A DNA stretch of 64,000 nt from Bacillus sp. KH172YL63 (GCF_011398925.1 NZ_AP022842.1:1476001-1540000); one strand, 5' to 3'. Shown: positions 54,082-64,000, counted from the first letter of the stretch. Notes: generated from the letters alone by a model not told the origin. Numbers and translations are program-made.

Positions 54082-56157
54082 ATGGCAGATTATTTAGTAA
54101 TAGTGGAATCGCCGGCAAAGGCGAAAACGATTGAACGTTATTTAGGAAAGAAATATAAGGTGAAGGCATCAATGGGACACGTCAGGGATTTACCGAAAAG
54201 TCAGATGGGCGTGAACGTTGAAAACGAATTTGAACCAAAATATATCACGATCCGTGGTAAAGGTCCGGTGTTGAAAGAATTGAAGACCGCCGCAAAAAAA
54301 GTGAAAAAGATCTTTCTCGCGGCCGACCCCGACAGAGAAGGGGAAGCCATCGCATGGCATCTGGCTCACAGCCTTGATATGGACACAACTTCCCAATGCA
54401 GGGTTGTATTCAATGAAATCACGAAAGATGCAATCAAAGAGTCTTTCAAGCATCCCCGTGCCATTAATATGGACCTTGTTGATGCGCAACAGGCCCGGAG
54501 AATACTGGACCGCCTCGTAGGGTATAACATCAGCCCGTTACTATGGAAAAAAGTGAAAAAGGGTCTCAGTGCAGGACGGGTGCAATCCGTTGCTGTCCGT
54601 TTGATCATTGACAGGGAAAATGAAATAAAAGCATTCACCCCTGAAGAGTACTGGTCAATCGACGCTGAATTCACAAAGGGGAAAGATACGTTCCAGGCCT
54701 CCTTCTACGGGATGGACGGGAAAAAGGTCGACCTGAAGACCGAGCAGGAAGTCAAGGACGTGCTTCAGAAGGTAAAAGGAAAATCCTTTGAAGTGAATAA
54801 AGTGACGAAGAAAGAACGTAAACGGAACCCGGCACCTTCATTCACCACTTCCTCCCTCCAACAGGAAGCAGCACGTAAATTGAATTTCCGGGCGAAGAAG
54901 ACCATGATGCTCGCCCAGCAATTATATGAAGGAATCGAGATGGGCAAACAGGGTACGGTCGGTTTCATCACTTATATGAGAACAGACTCTACACGTATCT
55001 CAGAAGTCGCCAAAAAAGAAGCAAATGAGTATATTGTAAATAAATACGGCGAGGAGTTCATCAAGCAGGCAGAGCGTAAAGAAAAGAAACAGCAAAAAGC
55101 GCAGGATGCCCATGAAGCGATTCGGCCGACAAGCACATTAAGAGACCCGTCTTCAGTGAAAGAGTTTCTTTCAAGGGACCAATATCGTTTATATAAACTG
55201 ATATGGGAACGATTCGTAGCAAGTGAGATGGCCCCGGCCATCATGGATACAATGAGTGTGGATCTCGTAAACGGTTCAGTCATGTTCCGGGCTACAGGCT
55301 CAAAAGTGAAGTTTCCCGGCTTCATGAAAGTATATGTAGAAGGATCGGATGACCAGAAAGAAGAAAAGGACAACTTCCTTCCCGCACTTGAAGAAAACGA
55401 CAAGGTGAACAGTGAAACGATCGATCCGAATCAGCATTTCACCCAGCCGCCTCCTAGATATACTGAAGCAAGACTTGTGAAAACACTGGAAGAGCTGGGC
55501 ATAGGCCGACCTTCCACCTATGCACCTACCCTTGATACGATTCAACGAAGAGGGTATGTGACATTGGACAATAAGCGATTTATCCCGACCGAGCTTGGGG
55601 AAATCGTTTTGGAGTTAGTGAGAGAGTTCTTCCCGGACATCATTGATGTCGAGTTTACGGCCAACATGGAACGAAGTCTTGATGATATTGAAGACGGGAA
55701 CGTGAAATGGGAACAAATCATCGACCGCTTCTATCAAGACTTTGAAAAGCATCTTGAAAAAGCGGAAAATGAGATGGAGAAAATCGAAATCCGTGATGAA
55801 CCGGCAGGAGAAGACTGCGAGGAATGCGGAAATCCGATGGTGTTCAAGATGGGACGATACGGTAAGTTCATGGCTTGCAGCAACTTCCCGGATTGCAGGA
55901 ACACAAAACCGATCGTCAAGGAGATCGGAGTGAAATGCCCGAAATGTGAAAAAGGCAATATCATCGAAAGAAAAAGCAAGAAAAAGCGGATCTTTTACGG
56001 TTGTGATCAATATCCTGAATGTGACTTCCTGTCATGGGATAAACCGATCGAGCGTAAATGCCCGAAATGTTCTGAATTGCTTGTTGAGAAAAAGCTTAAA
56101 AAAGGAAATCAAATTCAATGTACGAGTTGCGATTATAAAGAAGAACCACAGAAATAA
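54082..56157 (+). CDS. topA: DNA topoisomerase I
   Basis: Type IA topoisomerase that relaxes negative supercoils. It is 691 aa, the same as B. subtilis. N-terminal Toprim [17 protein letters not shown], the acidic [13 protein letters not shown], catalytic Tyr298 in [12 protein letters not shown], and three C-terminal zinc-ribbon repeats (CEECG...C..C, CPKCEKG...C..C, CPKCSEL...C..C). ATG 54082 has AAGGAGG 8-9 nt upstream; the frame extends 33 nt earlier. Confidence 0.97.
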   Translation: MADYLVIVESPAKAKTIERYLGKKYKVKASMGHVRDLPKSQMGVNVENEFEPKYITIRGKGPVLKELKTAAKKVKKIFLAADPDREGEAIAWHLAHSLDMDTTSQCRVVFNEITKDAIKESFKHPRAINMDLVDAQQARRILDRLVGYNISPLLWKKVKKGLSAGRVQSVAVRLIIDRENEIKAFTPEEYWSIDAEFTKGKDTFQASFYGMDGKKVDLKTEQEVKDVLQKVKGKSFEVNKVTKKERKRNPAPSFTTSSLQQEAARKLNFRAKKTMMLAQQLYEGIEMGKQGTVGFITYMRTDSTRISEVAKKEANEYIVNKYGEEFIKQAERKEKKQQKAQDAHEAIRPTSTLRDPSSVKEFLSRDQYRLYKLIWERFVASEMAPAIMDTMSVDLVNGSVMFRATGSKVKFPGFMKVYVEGSDDQKEEKDNFLPALEENDKVNSETIDPNQHFTQPPPRYTEARLVKTLEELGIGRPSTYAPTLDTIQRRGYVTLDNKRFIPTELGEIVLELVREFFPDIIDVEFTANMERSLDDIEDGNVKWEQIIDRFYQDFEKHLEKAENEMEKIEIRDEPAGEDCEECGNPMVFKMGRYGKFMACSNFPDCRNTKPIVKEIGVKCPKCEKGNIIERKSKKKRIFYGCDQYPECDFLSWDKPIERKCPKCSELLVEKKLKKGNQIQCTSCDYKEEPQK

Positions 56158-56249
56158 TGTTGGTTCATACGTTCATTGTCACCTCTGCAATCTCATCAAC
56201 AGATCCACAAAAAACGATTGATTGTTGAACAATGAACTTATACAATGTA

Positions 56250-56305
56250 ACGAGGGACTGTCCCAACAGGTGATTTCTCTATTACCTGATGGGTCAGCCT
56301 TTTTA
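56250..56305 (+). terminator. weak terminator after topA
   Basis: Inner AGGTGA...TACCT hairpin flanked by imperfect GACTGTCCC / GGGTCAGCC arms, followed by TTTTTATG. Mismatches lower confidence. Confidence 0.45.
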
Positions 56306-56362
56306 TGTTTTTAAAAACTTTATCACTTTTCATACAATTTAAATCTGGATTCTTCTCAATCT

Positions 56363-56390
56363 TTGATGTACAATCCGGTTTGGGTATAAA
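56363..56390 (+). promoter_or_regulatory. candidate sigma-A promoter of trmFO-xerC-hslVU-codY
   Basis: TTGATG (56363-56368), 16-nt spacer, TATAAA (56385-56390), about 30 nt before the trmFO start. Confidence 0.6.
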
Positions 56391-56420
56391 ATGGATTCGA
56401 ACGGTAGGAGGTTCATATAG

Positions 56421-57719
56421 ATGTCAGTAAATGTAATAGGAGCAGGCCTGGCCGGGAGTGAAGCCGCCTGGCAGATTGCGAAAAGGGGAATAAAAGTAAA
56501 CCTTTTCGAAATGAGGCCGGTAAAACAGACCCCCGCCCATCATACAGACAAATTTGCAGAACTTGTGTGCAGTAACTCATTGAGGGCGAATACGCTGACG
56601 AATGCAGTTGGTGTCCTGAAGGAAGAGATGAGACAGCTCGATTCAGTCATCATGGCGGCTGCAGACTCATGTTCAGTGCCGGCAGGAGGTGCATTGGCTG
56701 TTGACCGCCATGAATTTGCTGCACATGTGACGGATAAGGTGAAAAATCATCCCAATGTCACCGTACATAATGAAGAAATCACATCCATTCCCGATGGAAT
56801 CACGATTGTCGCAACAGGACCACTGACGAGTGAGGGCCTTTCTGAGAAAATCAAGCAGCTGACAGGAGAGGAGCATTTATACTTCTATGATGCAGCTGCT
56901 CCGATCATTGAGAAAGAATCCATCGACATGGATAAGGTGTATTTGAAATCCAGATACGACAAAGGTGAAGCAGCGTATCTCAATTGTCCGATGAGTGAAG
57001 AAGAATTCAACCGTTTTTATGAAGCGTTGGTTTCAGCAGAGACAGTTCCTTTGAAGGAATTTGAAAAGGAAATCTTCTTTGAAGGCTGCATGCCGATTGA
57101 AGTCATGGCTTCTAGAGGGAAGAAAACGATGTTATTCGGACCGATGAAACCTGTCGGACTGGAAGATCCACGCACAGGAAAACGCCCTTATGCAGTCGTT
57201 CAACTGCGGCAGGACGATGCGGCTGGTACCCTCTATAACATCGTCGGATTTCAAACCCATTTAAAATGGGGGCCGCAAAAAGAAGTCCTTCAGCTGATCC
57301 CTGGGCTTGAAAATGCCGATATCGTGAGGTACGGCGTCATGCACAGGAACACTTTCATCAATTCCCCAAAGGTATTGAAAGATACATATCAGCTTAAAGG
57401 CCAAGAAAACCTTCTGTTCGCAGGGCAAATGACTGGCGTGGAAGGATATGTGGAATCTGCTGCGAGCGGATTGATTGCAGGAATCAACGGAGCGAGACTC
57501 GCCATGGGAGAAGAGCCTGTCGCATTTCCACACGAAACAGCGATCGGGAGCATGGCTAGATATATTACGACTGCAAACAAAAACAACTTCCAGCCGATGA
57601 ATGCGAATTTCGGTCTTTTCCCGGATTTACCGAAAAAGGTAAAGGGTAAAAATGAACGCAATGAACAGCATGCAACAAGGGCCTTAGAAACAATTCAGAA
57701 CTTTAAGAAAAAAGTGTGA
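56421..57719 (+). CDS. trmFO: folate- and FAD-dependent tRNA (uracil-54 C5) methyltransferase TrmFO
   Basis: Makes m5U54 (ribothymidine) in the T loop using methylene-THF, unlike SAM-dependent TrmA. The 432 aa protein has the FAD loop [12 protein letters not shown] at the N-terminus, the conserved [10 protein letters not shown], and the C-terminal FAD-binding [25 protein letters not shown] lies upstream. Bacillus trmFO precedes xerC (codV) as here. Confidence 0.96.
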   Translation: MSVNVIGAGLAGSEAAWQIAKRGIKVNLFEMRPVKQTPAHHTDKFAELVCSNSLRANTLTNAVGVLKEEMRQLDSVIMAAADSCSVPAGGALAVDRHEFAAHVTDKVKNHPNVTVHNEEITSIPDGITIVATGPLTSEGLSEKIKQLTGEEHLYFYDAAAPIIEKESIDMDKVYLKSRYDKGEAAYLNCPMSEEEFNRFYEALVSAETVPLKEFEKEIFFEGCMPIEVMASRGKKTMLFGPMKPVGLEDPRTGKRPYAVVQLRQDDAAGTLYNIVGFQTHLKWGPQKEVLQLIPGLENADIVRYGVMHRNTFINSPKVLKDTYQLKGQENLLFAGQMTGVEGYVESAASGLIAGINGARLAMGEEPVAFPHETAIGSMARYITTANKNNFQPMNANFGLFPDLPKKVKGKNERNEQHATRALETIQNFKKKV

Positions 57720-57780
57720 AATCCGTTGCAAGGGTTTCACGGTTGTGTTACTATTTAGAAGCCCTTGTGAGGTGTTAAAC

Positions 57781-58680
57781 ATGAACAAACAATTAGATGA
57801 ACAACTACAATCCTTTACTGAATATTTACAAATAGAAAAGCATTATTCTGCTCATACTTTTGAACAATATCGTCATGATATCGAAGAGTTCTACGTATTT
57901 ATGAAAGAACAAGGTTTACGTTCATTAAAAGATGTCGAGTATTCTGATGCGAGACTTTTTTTAACTAAGCTGCATGATCATGGTTTAATGAGGTCTTCCG
58001 TTTCCCGGAAGGTATCCAGTTTAAGAAGCTTCTATCGTTTTCTCAACCGTGAAAAACAGTTGCTCGATAATCCTTTTTCTTTTGTCAACCTTCCCAAAAA
58101 AGAGACCAGGCTTCCCACCTTCTTTTATGAAGAAGAAATAGAAGCGCTCTTGAAAGCATGTGAAGGGGAATCGCCGCTCGACATCAGAAACCGGGCCATA
58201 TTTGAACTTTTATATGCAACGGGCATCCGTGTGAGCGAATGTACGGGGATGCAGGTGAAAGATGTAGACTTTGGGCTTTCCACGATCCTGGTTCACGGGA
58301 AAGGGAACAAAGAGAGGTATGTGCCGTTTGGCAGCTATGCCCACGATGCCATGGAACAATACATAACACAGTCCCGGCCGAAACTGATGAAGAAGCAGAC
58401 GCACTCGAAACTCCTGGTCAATCATCGTGGTGGACCATTAACCGAAAGAGGCATCCGCTTGATACTGAATAAGATCATCGAGAAAGCTTCTCTGACCGGG
58501 AAAATTCATCCTCATATGTTGAGGCATACGTTTGCCACACATCTATTGAATAATGGGGCAGATTTAAGGACGGTCCAGGAACTGCTCGGACACGCTCAGT
58601 TATCCTCCACCCAGGTATATACGCATGTGTCGAAGGATCAGCTGAGAAAAACGTATTTAGCACATCATCCACGTGCATAA
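57781..58680 (+). CDS. xerC: tyrosine recombinase XerC (CodV)
   Basis: With XerD resolves chromosome dimers at dif. The 299 aa protein has a helical SAM-like N-terminal domain and the catalytic set: Arg in TGIRVSE, Lys in [29 protein letters not shown] and the nucleophile Tyr280 in TQVYTH. ATG 57781 (MNKQLDEQL) has GAGGTG upstream; the open frame runs 36 nt earlier. It is followed by hslV. Confidence 0.95.
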   Translation: MNKQLDEQLQSFTEYLQIEKHYSAHTFEQYRHDIEEFYVFMKEQGLRSLKDVEYSDARLFLTKLHDHGLMRSSVSRKVSSLRSFYRFLNREKQLLDNPFSFVNLPKKETRLPTFFYEEEIEALLKACEGESPLDIRNRAIFELLYATGIRVSECTGMQVKDVDFGLSTILVHGKGNKERYVPFGSYAHDAMEQYITQSRPKLMKKQTHSKLLVNHRGGPLTERGIRLILNKIIEKASLTGKIHPHMLRHTFATHLLNNGADLRTVQELLGHAQLSSTQVYTHVSKDQLRKTYLAHHPRA

Positions 58681-58700
58681 AAGAGTTGGAGGGTAAGGAT

Positions 58701-59243
58701 ATGGAACAATTCCACGCAACGACTATTTTTGCCGTACAGCATAAAGGCAAATGTGCGATGTCAGGTGACGGTCAGGTGACGTTTGGCAATTCAGTCGTCA
58801 TGAAGCATACGGCCAAAAAAGTACGGAAATTATTCAACGGGAAAGTATTGGCTGGTTTCGCCGGTTCAGTGGCCGATGCCTTCACTTTGTCAGAGATGTT
58901 TGAAGGGAAGCTTCAAGAATTCAACGGCAACCTTCCACGGGCTGCAGTGGAATTAGCCAAGCAATGGCGGAGTGATAAGGTGCTGAGAAAGCTTGAGGCG
59001 ATGCTGATTGTCATGGATGAGGATCATCTGCTGTTGATTTCCGGCACCGGTGAAGTCATTGAACCTGATGATGGTATATTGGCGATCGGTTCAGGCGGGA
59101 ACTATGCGTTATCGGCCGGCAGAGCGCTGAAGCAATATGCAGGGGACCATCTGTCAGCGAAAGAAATTGCCAAATCGTCCCTGCAGATCGCTGCTGATAT
59201 TTGTGTTTATACGAATGAACAAATTATCGTTGAAGAGCTTTAA
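58701..59243 (+). CDS. hslV: ATP-dependent protease proteolytic subunit HslV (ClpQ/CodW)
   Basis: Proteasome-like peptidase that works with HslU. The 180 aa protein begins [24 protein letters not shown] and the C-terminal [14 protein letters not shown] are typical. Start ATG 58701 has TTGGAGGG upstream; a TTG 15 nt earlier is less likely. B. subtilis CodW is reported to use an N-terminal serine; here residue 2 is Glu and no serine is near the N-terminus, so the first usable nucleophile is Thr7 in the HATT segment (see findings). Confidence 0.94.
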   Translation: MEQFHATTIFAVQHKGKCAMSGDGQVTFGNSVVMKHTAKKVRKLFNGKVLAGFAGSVADAFTLSEMFEGKLQEFNGNLPRAAVELAKQWRSDKVLRKLEAMLIVMDEDHLLLISGTGEVIEPDDGILAIGSGGNYALSAGRALKQYAGDHLSAKEIAKSSLQIAADICVYTNEQIIVEEL

Positions 59244-59310
59244 TCGAAAAATTTGAGATTGAACGTTAATTTCTTTCACACTATAGAGAAAGTAAGGAGT
59301 GTGCCAATCG

Positions 59311-60723
59311 ATGAAGAGTACTGACAATTTGACTCCAAGACAAATCGTTGAACGTTTGGACCAATATATTGTAGGCCAAAAAGACGCAAAGCGTGCCGTA
59401 GCGGTTGCGTTGCGCAATCGCTATCGCCGCAGCCTCCTTTCAGATGTTTTAAAGGATGAAGTAATTCCGAAGAACATCTTGATGATGGGGCCGACTGGGG
59501 TAGGAAAGACTGAGATTGCGAGAAGGATCGCGAAGCTTGTACGTGCACCTTTTGTAAAAGTTGAAGCCACAAAGTTCACGGAAGTGGGCTATGTGGGCCG
59601 CGATGTGGAATCGATGGTAAGAGACCTGGTTGAGACTTCCGTCCGCCTCGTGAAAGAGGAGAAAATGGTAGGCGTCCGGGAAAGGGCTGCAGAAAATGCC
59701 AACCGCAGGCTTGTCGAGCTTGTCGTACCGTCCAAGAAGAAATCCGCCTCTTACAAAAATCCATTTGAAATGATTTTCGGCGGAAACCAGCCGGAGGGCA
59801 CGACGACAGAAGACGATGAAAAGCAAGAGGAGATCTCCCTTCAGGAGCAAAGGCGACGGATGGAGAAGAAGCTTTTGAACGGTGAGCTCGAGGAAGAGTT
59901 CATCACGATTGATGTGGAAGAGCAGCAAGCATCCATGTTCGATATGCTTCAGGGATCGGGTATGGAACAAATGGGCATGAACATGCAGGACGCACTAAGC
60001 AACTTTATGCCCAAAAAGAAGAAAAAGCGTAAACTGAAGGTAAAAGAAGCAAGGGTGGTCCTTACGAACGAGGAAGCCCAAAAGCTGATCGATATGGATG
60101 AAGTGACCCAAGAGGCAATCGTCCGTGCAGAACAATCCGGCATCATCTTCATAGACGAGATTGATAAGATCGCAAGCAAGAGCTCAGGTCAATCCTCTGC
60201 AGATGTTTCGAGGGAAGGTGTGCAGCGTGATATCCTTCCAATCGTCGAAGGTTCGACCATCGTCACCAAATACGGATCGGTTAAAACGGACCATGTGCTG
60301 TTCATTGCCGCCGGAGCGTTCCACATGAGCAAGCCTTCCGACCTTATCCCGGAATTGCAAGGCCGATTCCCGATCAGGGTGGAGCTTCAGAAGCTGAGTA
60401 CCGAAGACTTTGTCAGGATTCTTGTAGAACCGGATAACGCCATTATTAAGCAATATATCGCTTTAATGGAAACAGAAGGTATACAAATTGAATTTTCTGA
60501 CGATGCTATTCGTAGACTAGCTGAAATCGCATATGATGTGAATCAGAATACTGACAACATCGGTGCCAGAAGACTTCATACCATCATGGAAAAACTACTT
60601 GAGGATCTATCATTCGAAGCGCCGGATATCACATTGGAGACAGTCGAGATCACCCCGGCATATGTGAATGAAAAGCTCGGTGCCATCTCTAAAGATAAAG
60701 ACTTAAGCCAGTTTATCCTATAA
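59311..60723 (+). CDS. hslU: ATP-dependent protease ATPase subunit HslU (ClpY/CodX)
   Basis: AAA+ unfoldase feeding HslV. The 470 aa protein has Walker [12 protein letters not shown] (about 59), the pore loop [10 protein letters not shown], a Lys-rich I domain (about 135-240, including PKKKKKRK), Walker [12 protein letters not shown], sensor 2 GARRLHT, and the C-terminal LSQFIL tail that docks into HslV. ATG 59311 is 11 nt after AGGAG; a GTG 12 nt earlier is too close to the SD. Confidence 0.96.
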   Translation: MKSTDNLTPRQIVERLDQYIVGQKDAKRAVAVALRNRYRRSLLSDVLKDEVIPKNILMMGPTGVGKTEIARRIAKLVRAPFVKVEATKFTEVGYVGRDVESMVRDLVETSVRLVKEEKMVGVRERAAENANRRLVELVVPSKKKSASYKNPFEMIFGGNQPEGTTTEDDEKQEEISLQEQRRRMEKKLLNGELEEEFITIDVEEQQASMFDMLQGSGMEQMGMNMQDALSNFMPKKKKKRKLKVKEARVVLTNEEAQKLIDMDEVTQEAIVRAEQSGIIFIDEIDKIASKSSGQSSADVSREGVQRDILPIVEGSTIVTKYGSVKTDHVLFIAAGAFHMSKPSDLIPELQGRFPIRVELQKLSTEDFVRILVEPDNAIIKQYIALMETEGIQIEFSDDAIRRLAEIAYDVNQNTDNIGARRLHTIMEKLLEDLSFEAPDITLETVEITPAYVNEKLGAISKDKDLSQFIL

Positions 60724-60819
60724 GTTTTCATGTACCTTATATGGGGTAAAGATAGATGAACTGATCATCATACTAAATTTAATAATAGATACACTTATGT
60801 TGTAGTAGGAGGAAATGAA

Positions 60820-61599
60820 ATGAATTTATTAGGTAAAACAAGAACAATCAATGCAATGTTGCAAAAAGCTGCGGGTAAACCGGTTAATTTCAAAGAAATG
60901 TCTGAAACCCTGAGCAAGGTGATCGAAGCGAATGTATTCGTCGTGAGCCGCAGAGGTAAATTACTTGGATATGCAATCAATCAACAAATTGAAAATGAGC
61001 GTATGAAACAAATGTTGGCTGATCGTCAATTCCCGGAAGAGTATACGCAAAATCTTTTCAATATCAGTGAAACTTCACCAAACCTGGATGTAAACAGCGA
61101 ATATACTGCATTCCCGGTGGAGAACAGAGAGTTCTTCAAAAACGGTCTTACAACGATCGTACCGATCATCGGTGGGGGAGAAAGACTTGGAACATTGATC
61201 CTTGCGCGCCTTGAAGCAAGCTTCGAGGATGATGACCTTATCCTTGCAGAGTATGGTGCGACAGTTGTTGGAATGGAAATCCTTCGTGAGAAAGCTGAAG
61301 AAATCGAAGTGGAAGCACGAAGCAAAGCTGTAGTCCAAATGGCGATCAGTTCATTATCTTACAGTGAGCTTGAAGCAATCGAGCACATCTTTGAAGAACT
61401 TGATGGAAATGAAGGACTTTTAGTCGCTTCTAAAATTGCCGACAGAGTCGGAATTACCCGTTCTGTCATCGTCAATGCACTCCGCAAGCTGGAAAGTGCC
61501 GGAGTGATCGAATCACGTTCACTTGGAATGAAAGGAACATACATCAAAGTATTGAACAACAAGTTCCTTGTTGAATTGGATAAGTTACGTACAAATTAA
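60820..61599 (+). CDS. codY: GTP/branched-chain amino-acid-sensing global regulator CodY
   Basis: Represses (mostly) stationary-phase, amino-acid uptake, competence and motility genes when GTP and isoleucine/valine are plentiful. The 259 aa protein has an N-terminal GAF ligand domain (about 1-155) and a C-terminal winged HTH with [20 protein letters not shown]. It lies 96 nt after hslU and is followed by a strong terminator, so it ends the operon. Confidence 0.97.
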   Translation: MNLLGKTRTINAMLQKAAGKPVNFKEMSETLSKVIEANVFVVSRRGKLLGYAINQQIENERMKQMLADRQFPEEYTQNLFNISETSPNLDVNSEYTAFPVENREFFKNGLTTIVPIIGGGERLGTLILARLEASFEDDDLILAEYGATVVGMEILREKAEEIEVEARSKAVVQMAISSLSYSELEAIEHIFEELDGNEGLLVASKIADRVGITRSVIVNALRKLESAGVIESRSLGMKGTYIKVLNNKFLVELDKLRTN

Positions 61600-61638
61600 T
61601 AGCACAGAGCTGAAAACAAATCTTTTCAGCAGAAATGG

Positions 61639-61697
61639 AATCCGGACAATCATGCGATCATTCACTATGAAGATCGCATGCGTTCGGATTTTTTTGT
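61639..61697 (+). terminator. terminator of the codY operon
   Basis: Arms AATCCG...CATGCGATC (61639-61659) and GATCGCATG...CGGATT (61672-61690) around a 12-nt loop, followed by seven T. A small upstream hairpin GCTGAAAA/TTTTCAGC lies at about 61610-61630. Confidence 0.85.
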
Positions 61698-61742
61698 TTG
61701 GTTGTTTTCATAAACATTGTGACTTTTAGACAAGCGAGATGC

Positions 61743-61870
61743 GGTTGATTTCCGCTCCAGATGCTCGCTTTCCGCGGGGATGGCGGTGAGCCTCCTCGGA
61801 CTTCGTCCTGCGGGGTCTCACCTGTCCATCAGTTCCCGCAGGAGTCGAGCATCTGCAGCGAGAATCAACC
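61743..61870. repeat. 128-bp multi-arm palindromic element
   Basis: Outer arms GGTTGATT / AATCAACC, next AGATGCTCG / CGAGCATCT, then GCGGGGA / TCCCGC, then GGTGAG / CTCACC, with a GGACTTCGTCC hairpin at the centre. GC-rich compared with the AT-rich surroundings. Elements with CGCTTTCCGCGGG...CCTCCTCGG...CCTGCGGGGTCTC are, from memory, dispersed in Bacillaceae genomes. It bears no resemblance to the tandem element at 25.3 kb. Confidence 0.8.
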
Positions 61871-62766
61871 ATCGAAGATAAAGACCAAAAATCCATTGAA
61901 CTAACTGCTTATTTATCTTCTGAATAGTAGTTAAAAACTTAATTCAAGTTCATTGCCCTTGATTCATTGATTTATTACGCAGTCTCCACAAATTACTGAA
62001 GATGCTCATAATAACGTCTAATAATACAACAATCTATTTTAAAAGAGCCTTGTGTTTATATGAGCTGCCAATGCCTATATTCGGAAATTCCTGCATCCTG
62101 CAAAATGTGTCTTTTGTGAAATGGCCCCGTGTAAATCTTCAAGGCGTTACTCCTCCCGCAGAAACCTCCTAATAAAAGGGAAAAATTACATAAATAAAAG
62201 AATGGATAAAAACCAGCTCCTATGCTGGATTGCATGAATAAACGGAAATGTCAGACTGTTGAACTAAAATAAGTCGAATGGACTACCAATTAACTGTTTT
62301 TAGGTATTGTCATATCCAGCTTGGGTAGTACAATAAAGTTACAAGCGTGTTACGACTGTTTTCGACATTTATCCATTTGTCTGAATATTTATAGATATTT
62401 TCAATCATTCACCTTTCAAGAGGTGATATTTTCTATATTGTGGAAGGGAATGCTGAAAAATATAGTCAGTAGTTCCTCCATAAGGAGATGAAGAGAATTT
62501 CTGCCAACTCAACATATTTTGGGGTATTGTAACGATAATGTAATATAAATAGAAAAATCAATATGTATTTGAAGAAATATACATGGTAATTATGTCCTTA
62601 AAACTAGATTAAAAGTCACAATTCCGTCTCATAACTGCCTCTTTCTCGAAAATTTACCTAATATTCATAGACACTTATCTTGCTACACATTACAATTAAT
62701 ACTGTTGTATGCTAAAAATGTCAAAAATAGTTGAAGTATGTCAAAAATAGAACAGGGGTGCCTGTA
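61871..62766. other. AT-rich non-coding stretch upstream of the flagellar operon
   Basis: About 900 nt without any gene I can support on either strand; frames are short and lack SD sites. It must hold the fla/che promoter and its control sites, but I see no strong sigma-A or sigma-D promoter by eye. The only clear structure is a 13-nt direct repeat at its end (62718-62730 and 62738-62750). Confidence 0.6.
62718..62750. repeat. direct repeat ATGTCAAAAATAG x2 before flgB
   Basis: ATGTCAAAAATAG at 62718-62730 and 62738-62750, exact copies with a 20-bp period (two helical turns), ending just before the flgB SD. A regulator site or a local duplication. Confidence 0.7.
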
Positions 62767-63153
62767 GTGAAACTTTTTTCCAACACGTTTTCGACACTCG
62801 AAAGAGGAATGGATTACGCCTCTTTAAATCAAAAGGTCATTTCCCAGAATATCGCAAATGTCGATACTCCGAAATATAAAGCCAAAACAGTGGAATTTAA
62901 GTCGGTTTTAGATCAATCAGTAAAACAATTAGAAGCAAAACGTACGGATCAGCGTCACTTTTCTTTTCAATACGGTGATCAGCATCCCGCCGTCAAAACG
63001 AAAACATCCCAATACAACCATAATGGGAACGGTGTTGATTTGGATCAGGAGATGTCTGAAATGGCGACGAACCAGATTTATTTTAATGCGTTGACGGACC
63101 GATTAAACGGAAAGTTTAATAGTCTGCAAACCGTCGTAAGGGGAGGTAAATAA
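62767..63153 (+). CDS. flgB: flagellar basal-body rod protein FlgB
   Basis: Proximal rod component. The 128 aa protein has the rod/hook N-terminal motif SQNIANVDTPKYKAK and the C-terminal EMSEMATNQIYFNALTDRLNGKF. GTG 62767 (VKLFSNTF) has AGGGGTG 6 nt upstream; the open frame runs 36 nt earlier through the direct repeat and is unlikely to be translated. First gene of the large flagellar/chemotaxis operon. Confidence 0.95.
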   Translation: MKLFSNTFSTLERGMDYASLNQKVISQNIANVDTPKYKAKTVEFKSVLDQSVKQLEAKRTDQRHFSFQYGDQHPAVKTKTSQYNHNGNGVDLDQEMSEMATNQIYFNALTDRLNGKFNSLQTVVRGGK

Positions 63154-63155
63154 TC

Positions 63156-63617
63156 ATGGGCATGTTCACTGGAATGAATACAACTTCTTCAGCCCTCACC
63201 GCCCAGCGCTTAAGGATGGATGTCATTTCATCCAATATGGCCAATGTGGACACGACAAGGGGGAAGCTCGTCGACGGAGAATGGCAGCCGTATAAACGGA
63301 AGTCGGTCGTCATTTCTCCGAATGAGAATCAATTCACATCATTCCTCAATCAGGCAATGAAAAGTGGAGGGAACCAATCGGTCGGCAGTGGAGTGAAGGT
63401 ATCTAAAATCATAGATGACGAAGAAACTCCTTTTAAGATGGTGTATGATCCTGAACACCCTGATGCGAATGAAGACGGCTTCGTTCAAATGCCAAACGTA
63501 GATCCATTGCGGGAGATGGTGGATCTCATCTCTGCGACCAGATCATATGAAGCCAATGTGACGGTATTCAATGCAAATAAAGCTATGTTGATGAAGTCAT
63601 TAGAAATCGGTAAATAA
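63156..63617 (+). CDS. flgC: flagellar basal-body rod protein FlgC
   Basis: Rod component next to FlgB. The 153 aa protein has the N-terminal SSALTAQRLRMDVISSNMANVDTT and C-terminal ATRSYEANVTVFNANKAMLMKSLEIGK helices that form the rod coiled coil. It starts 2 nt after the flgB stop, with GGGGAGG upstream. Confidence 0.96.
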   Translation: MGMFTGMNTTSSALTAQRLRMDVISSNMANVDTTRGKLVDGEWQPYKRKSVVISPNENQFTSFLNQAMKSGGNQSVGSGVKVSKIIDDEETPFKMVYDPEHPDANEDGFVQMPNVDPLREMVDLISATRSYEANVTVFNANKAMLMKSLEIGK

Positions 63618-63636
63618 AGCGAGGGAATAATTCGAT

Positions 63637-63942
63637 ATGGCACTACATAATATCAGTTCGGTCAATCCGGCAGCTATTAGTCCGTCAGTCACAAAAAAAA
63701 ATATCACTCCATCGGAAGCCACCGGGAGTTTCAGTCAATTATTAAAGCAATCGATAGACGAAGTGAATAAGATGCAAGTCCAATCAGATCAACTGACCGA
63801 GAAATTGGTCCGGGGAGAAAACGTCGATCTGCATCAGGTGATGATTGCGTCACAAAAGGCAAGCATCACTTTACAAACAACTATGGAAGTACGCAATAAA
63901 GTAGTCGAAGCCTATCAGGAAATAATGAGAATGCCAATGTAG
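63637..63942 (+). CDS. fliE: flagellar hook-basal body junction protein FliE
   Basis: Links the MS ring to the rod. It is 101 aa; the conserved C-terminal half (FSQLLKQSIDEVNKMQ to VRNKVVEAYQEIMRMPM) is typical. GCGAGGG upstream of the ATG. fliF follows 33 nt later. Confidence 0.95.
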   Translation: MALHNISSVNPAAISPSVTKKNITPSEATGSFSQLLKQSIDEVNKMQVQSDQLTEKLVRGENVDLHQVMIASQKASITLQTTMEVRNKVVEAYQEIMRMPM

Positions 63943-63975
63943 TAGACACATGCAGTCGAGTACCGGAGGATTGTA

Positions 63976-64000
63976 ATGAATGAATCGTTTAAGAAATTCA
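63976..64000 (+). CDS. fliF: flagellar MS-ring protein FliF (first codons only)
   Basis: The window ends a few codons into the next gene, which by conserved order is fliF. GGAGGA at 63965-63970 precedes two ATGs in different frames: 63976 (MNESFKKF) and 63980 (MNRLRNS). Spacing fits either; only sequence beyond the window can decide. Confidence 0.6.

Noticed and set aside
62527..62549. TTGTAA...TATAAA as the fla/che promoter
   Set aside because: Spacer is only 11 nt, incompatible with sigma-A; no sigma-D (TAAA-N15-GCCGATAT) match nearby either.

Overview
The window comes from the chromosome of a spore-forming, motile, low-to-moderate GC Gram-positive rod of the Bacillaceae. Gene order follows the Bacillus subtilis pyr to fla/che arc almost gene for gene: pyrAB-K-D-F-E, rqcH, yloB, yloC-remA-gmk-rpoZ, coaBC-priA-def-fmt-rsmB, prpC-prkC-rsgA-rpe-thiN, spoVM, rpmB, yloU-fakA, sdaAB-AA-recG, fapR-plsX-fabD-fabG-acpP, rnc-smc-ftsY, ylxM-ffh, rpsP-khpA-ylqD-rimM-trmD-rplS, sip-rbgA-rnhB-ylqG-ylqH, sucCD-dprA-topA-trmFO-xerC-hslVU-codY, flgB-flgC-fliE-(fliF). 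Protein divergence and local gene content show it is not B. subtilis itself. A Bacillus sensu lato or Rossellomorea-type organism fits, but the genus is a guess. SpoVM indicates sporulation, the flagellar genes motility, and DprA at least a DNA-uptake/recombination function.

By region: 0-6.2 kb is the tail of the de novo pyrimidine operon, with genes overlapping by ATGA junctions. It converges on rqcH, the only minus-strand gene. 8.2-19.6 kb holds a Ca2+ ATPase and then RNA-processing, matrix-control, nucleotide and translation-initiation genes. 19.7-25.1 kb holds the PP2C phosphatase/PASTA kinase pair, a ribosome-assembly GTPase, carbon and thiamine enzymes and tiny spoVM. 25.1-35.5 kb holds rpmB, fatty-acid kinase, serine dehydratase, RecG and the FapR-controlled fatty-acid/phospholipid operon. 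35.7-48.4 kb is an SRP/SMC/ribosome-maturation block. 48.4-50.5 kb holds a FliK-like plus FlhB-C-terminal-like orphan pair (ylqG/ylqH). 50.7-61.6 kb runs from the TCA succinyl-CoA synthetase through dprA/topA to codY. After a 1.17 kb non-coding stretch the large flagellar operon begins.

The window is mainly core housekeeping with no prophage, insertion sequence, CRISPR array or tRNA that I can see. The unusual material is small: (i) a perfect-period tandem pair of 126-bp palindromic elements between spoVM and rpmB; (ii) a second, unrelated 128-bp multi-arm palindrome after codY; (iii) absence of rlmN between rsmB and prpC, with a possible C-terminal scrap; (iv) a three-codon minicistron coupled to the Ca2+-ATPase start; (v) an HslV whose N-terminus lacks the serine reported for B. 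subtilis CodW; (vi) a terminator/promoter/FapR-operator overlay; (vii) the ylqG/ylqH pair, which looks like a separate copy of the flagellar length-control/specificity-switch module. All start-site, promoter and terminator calls were made by eye.
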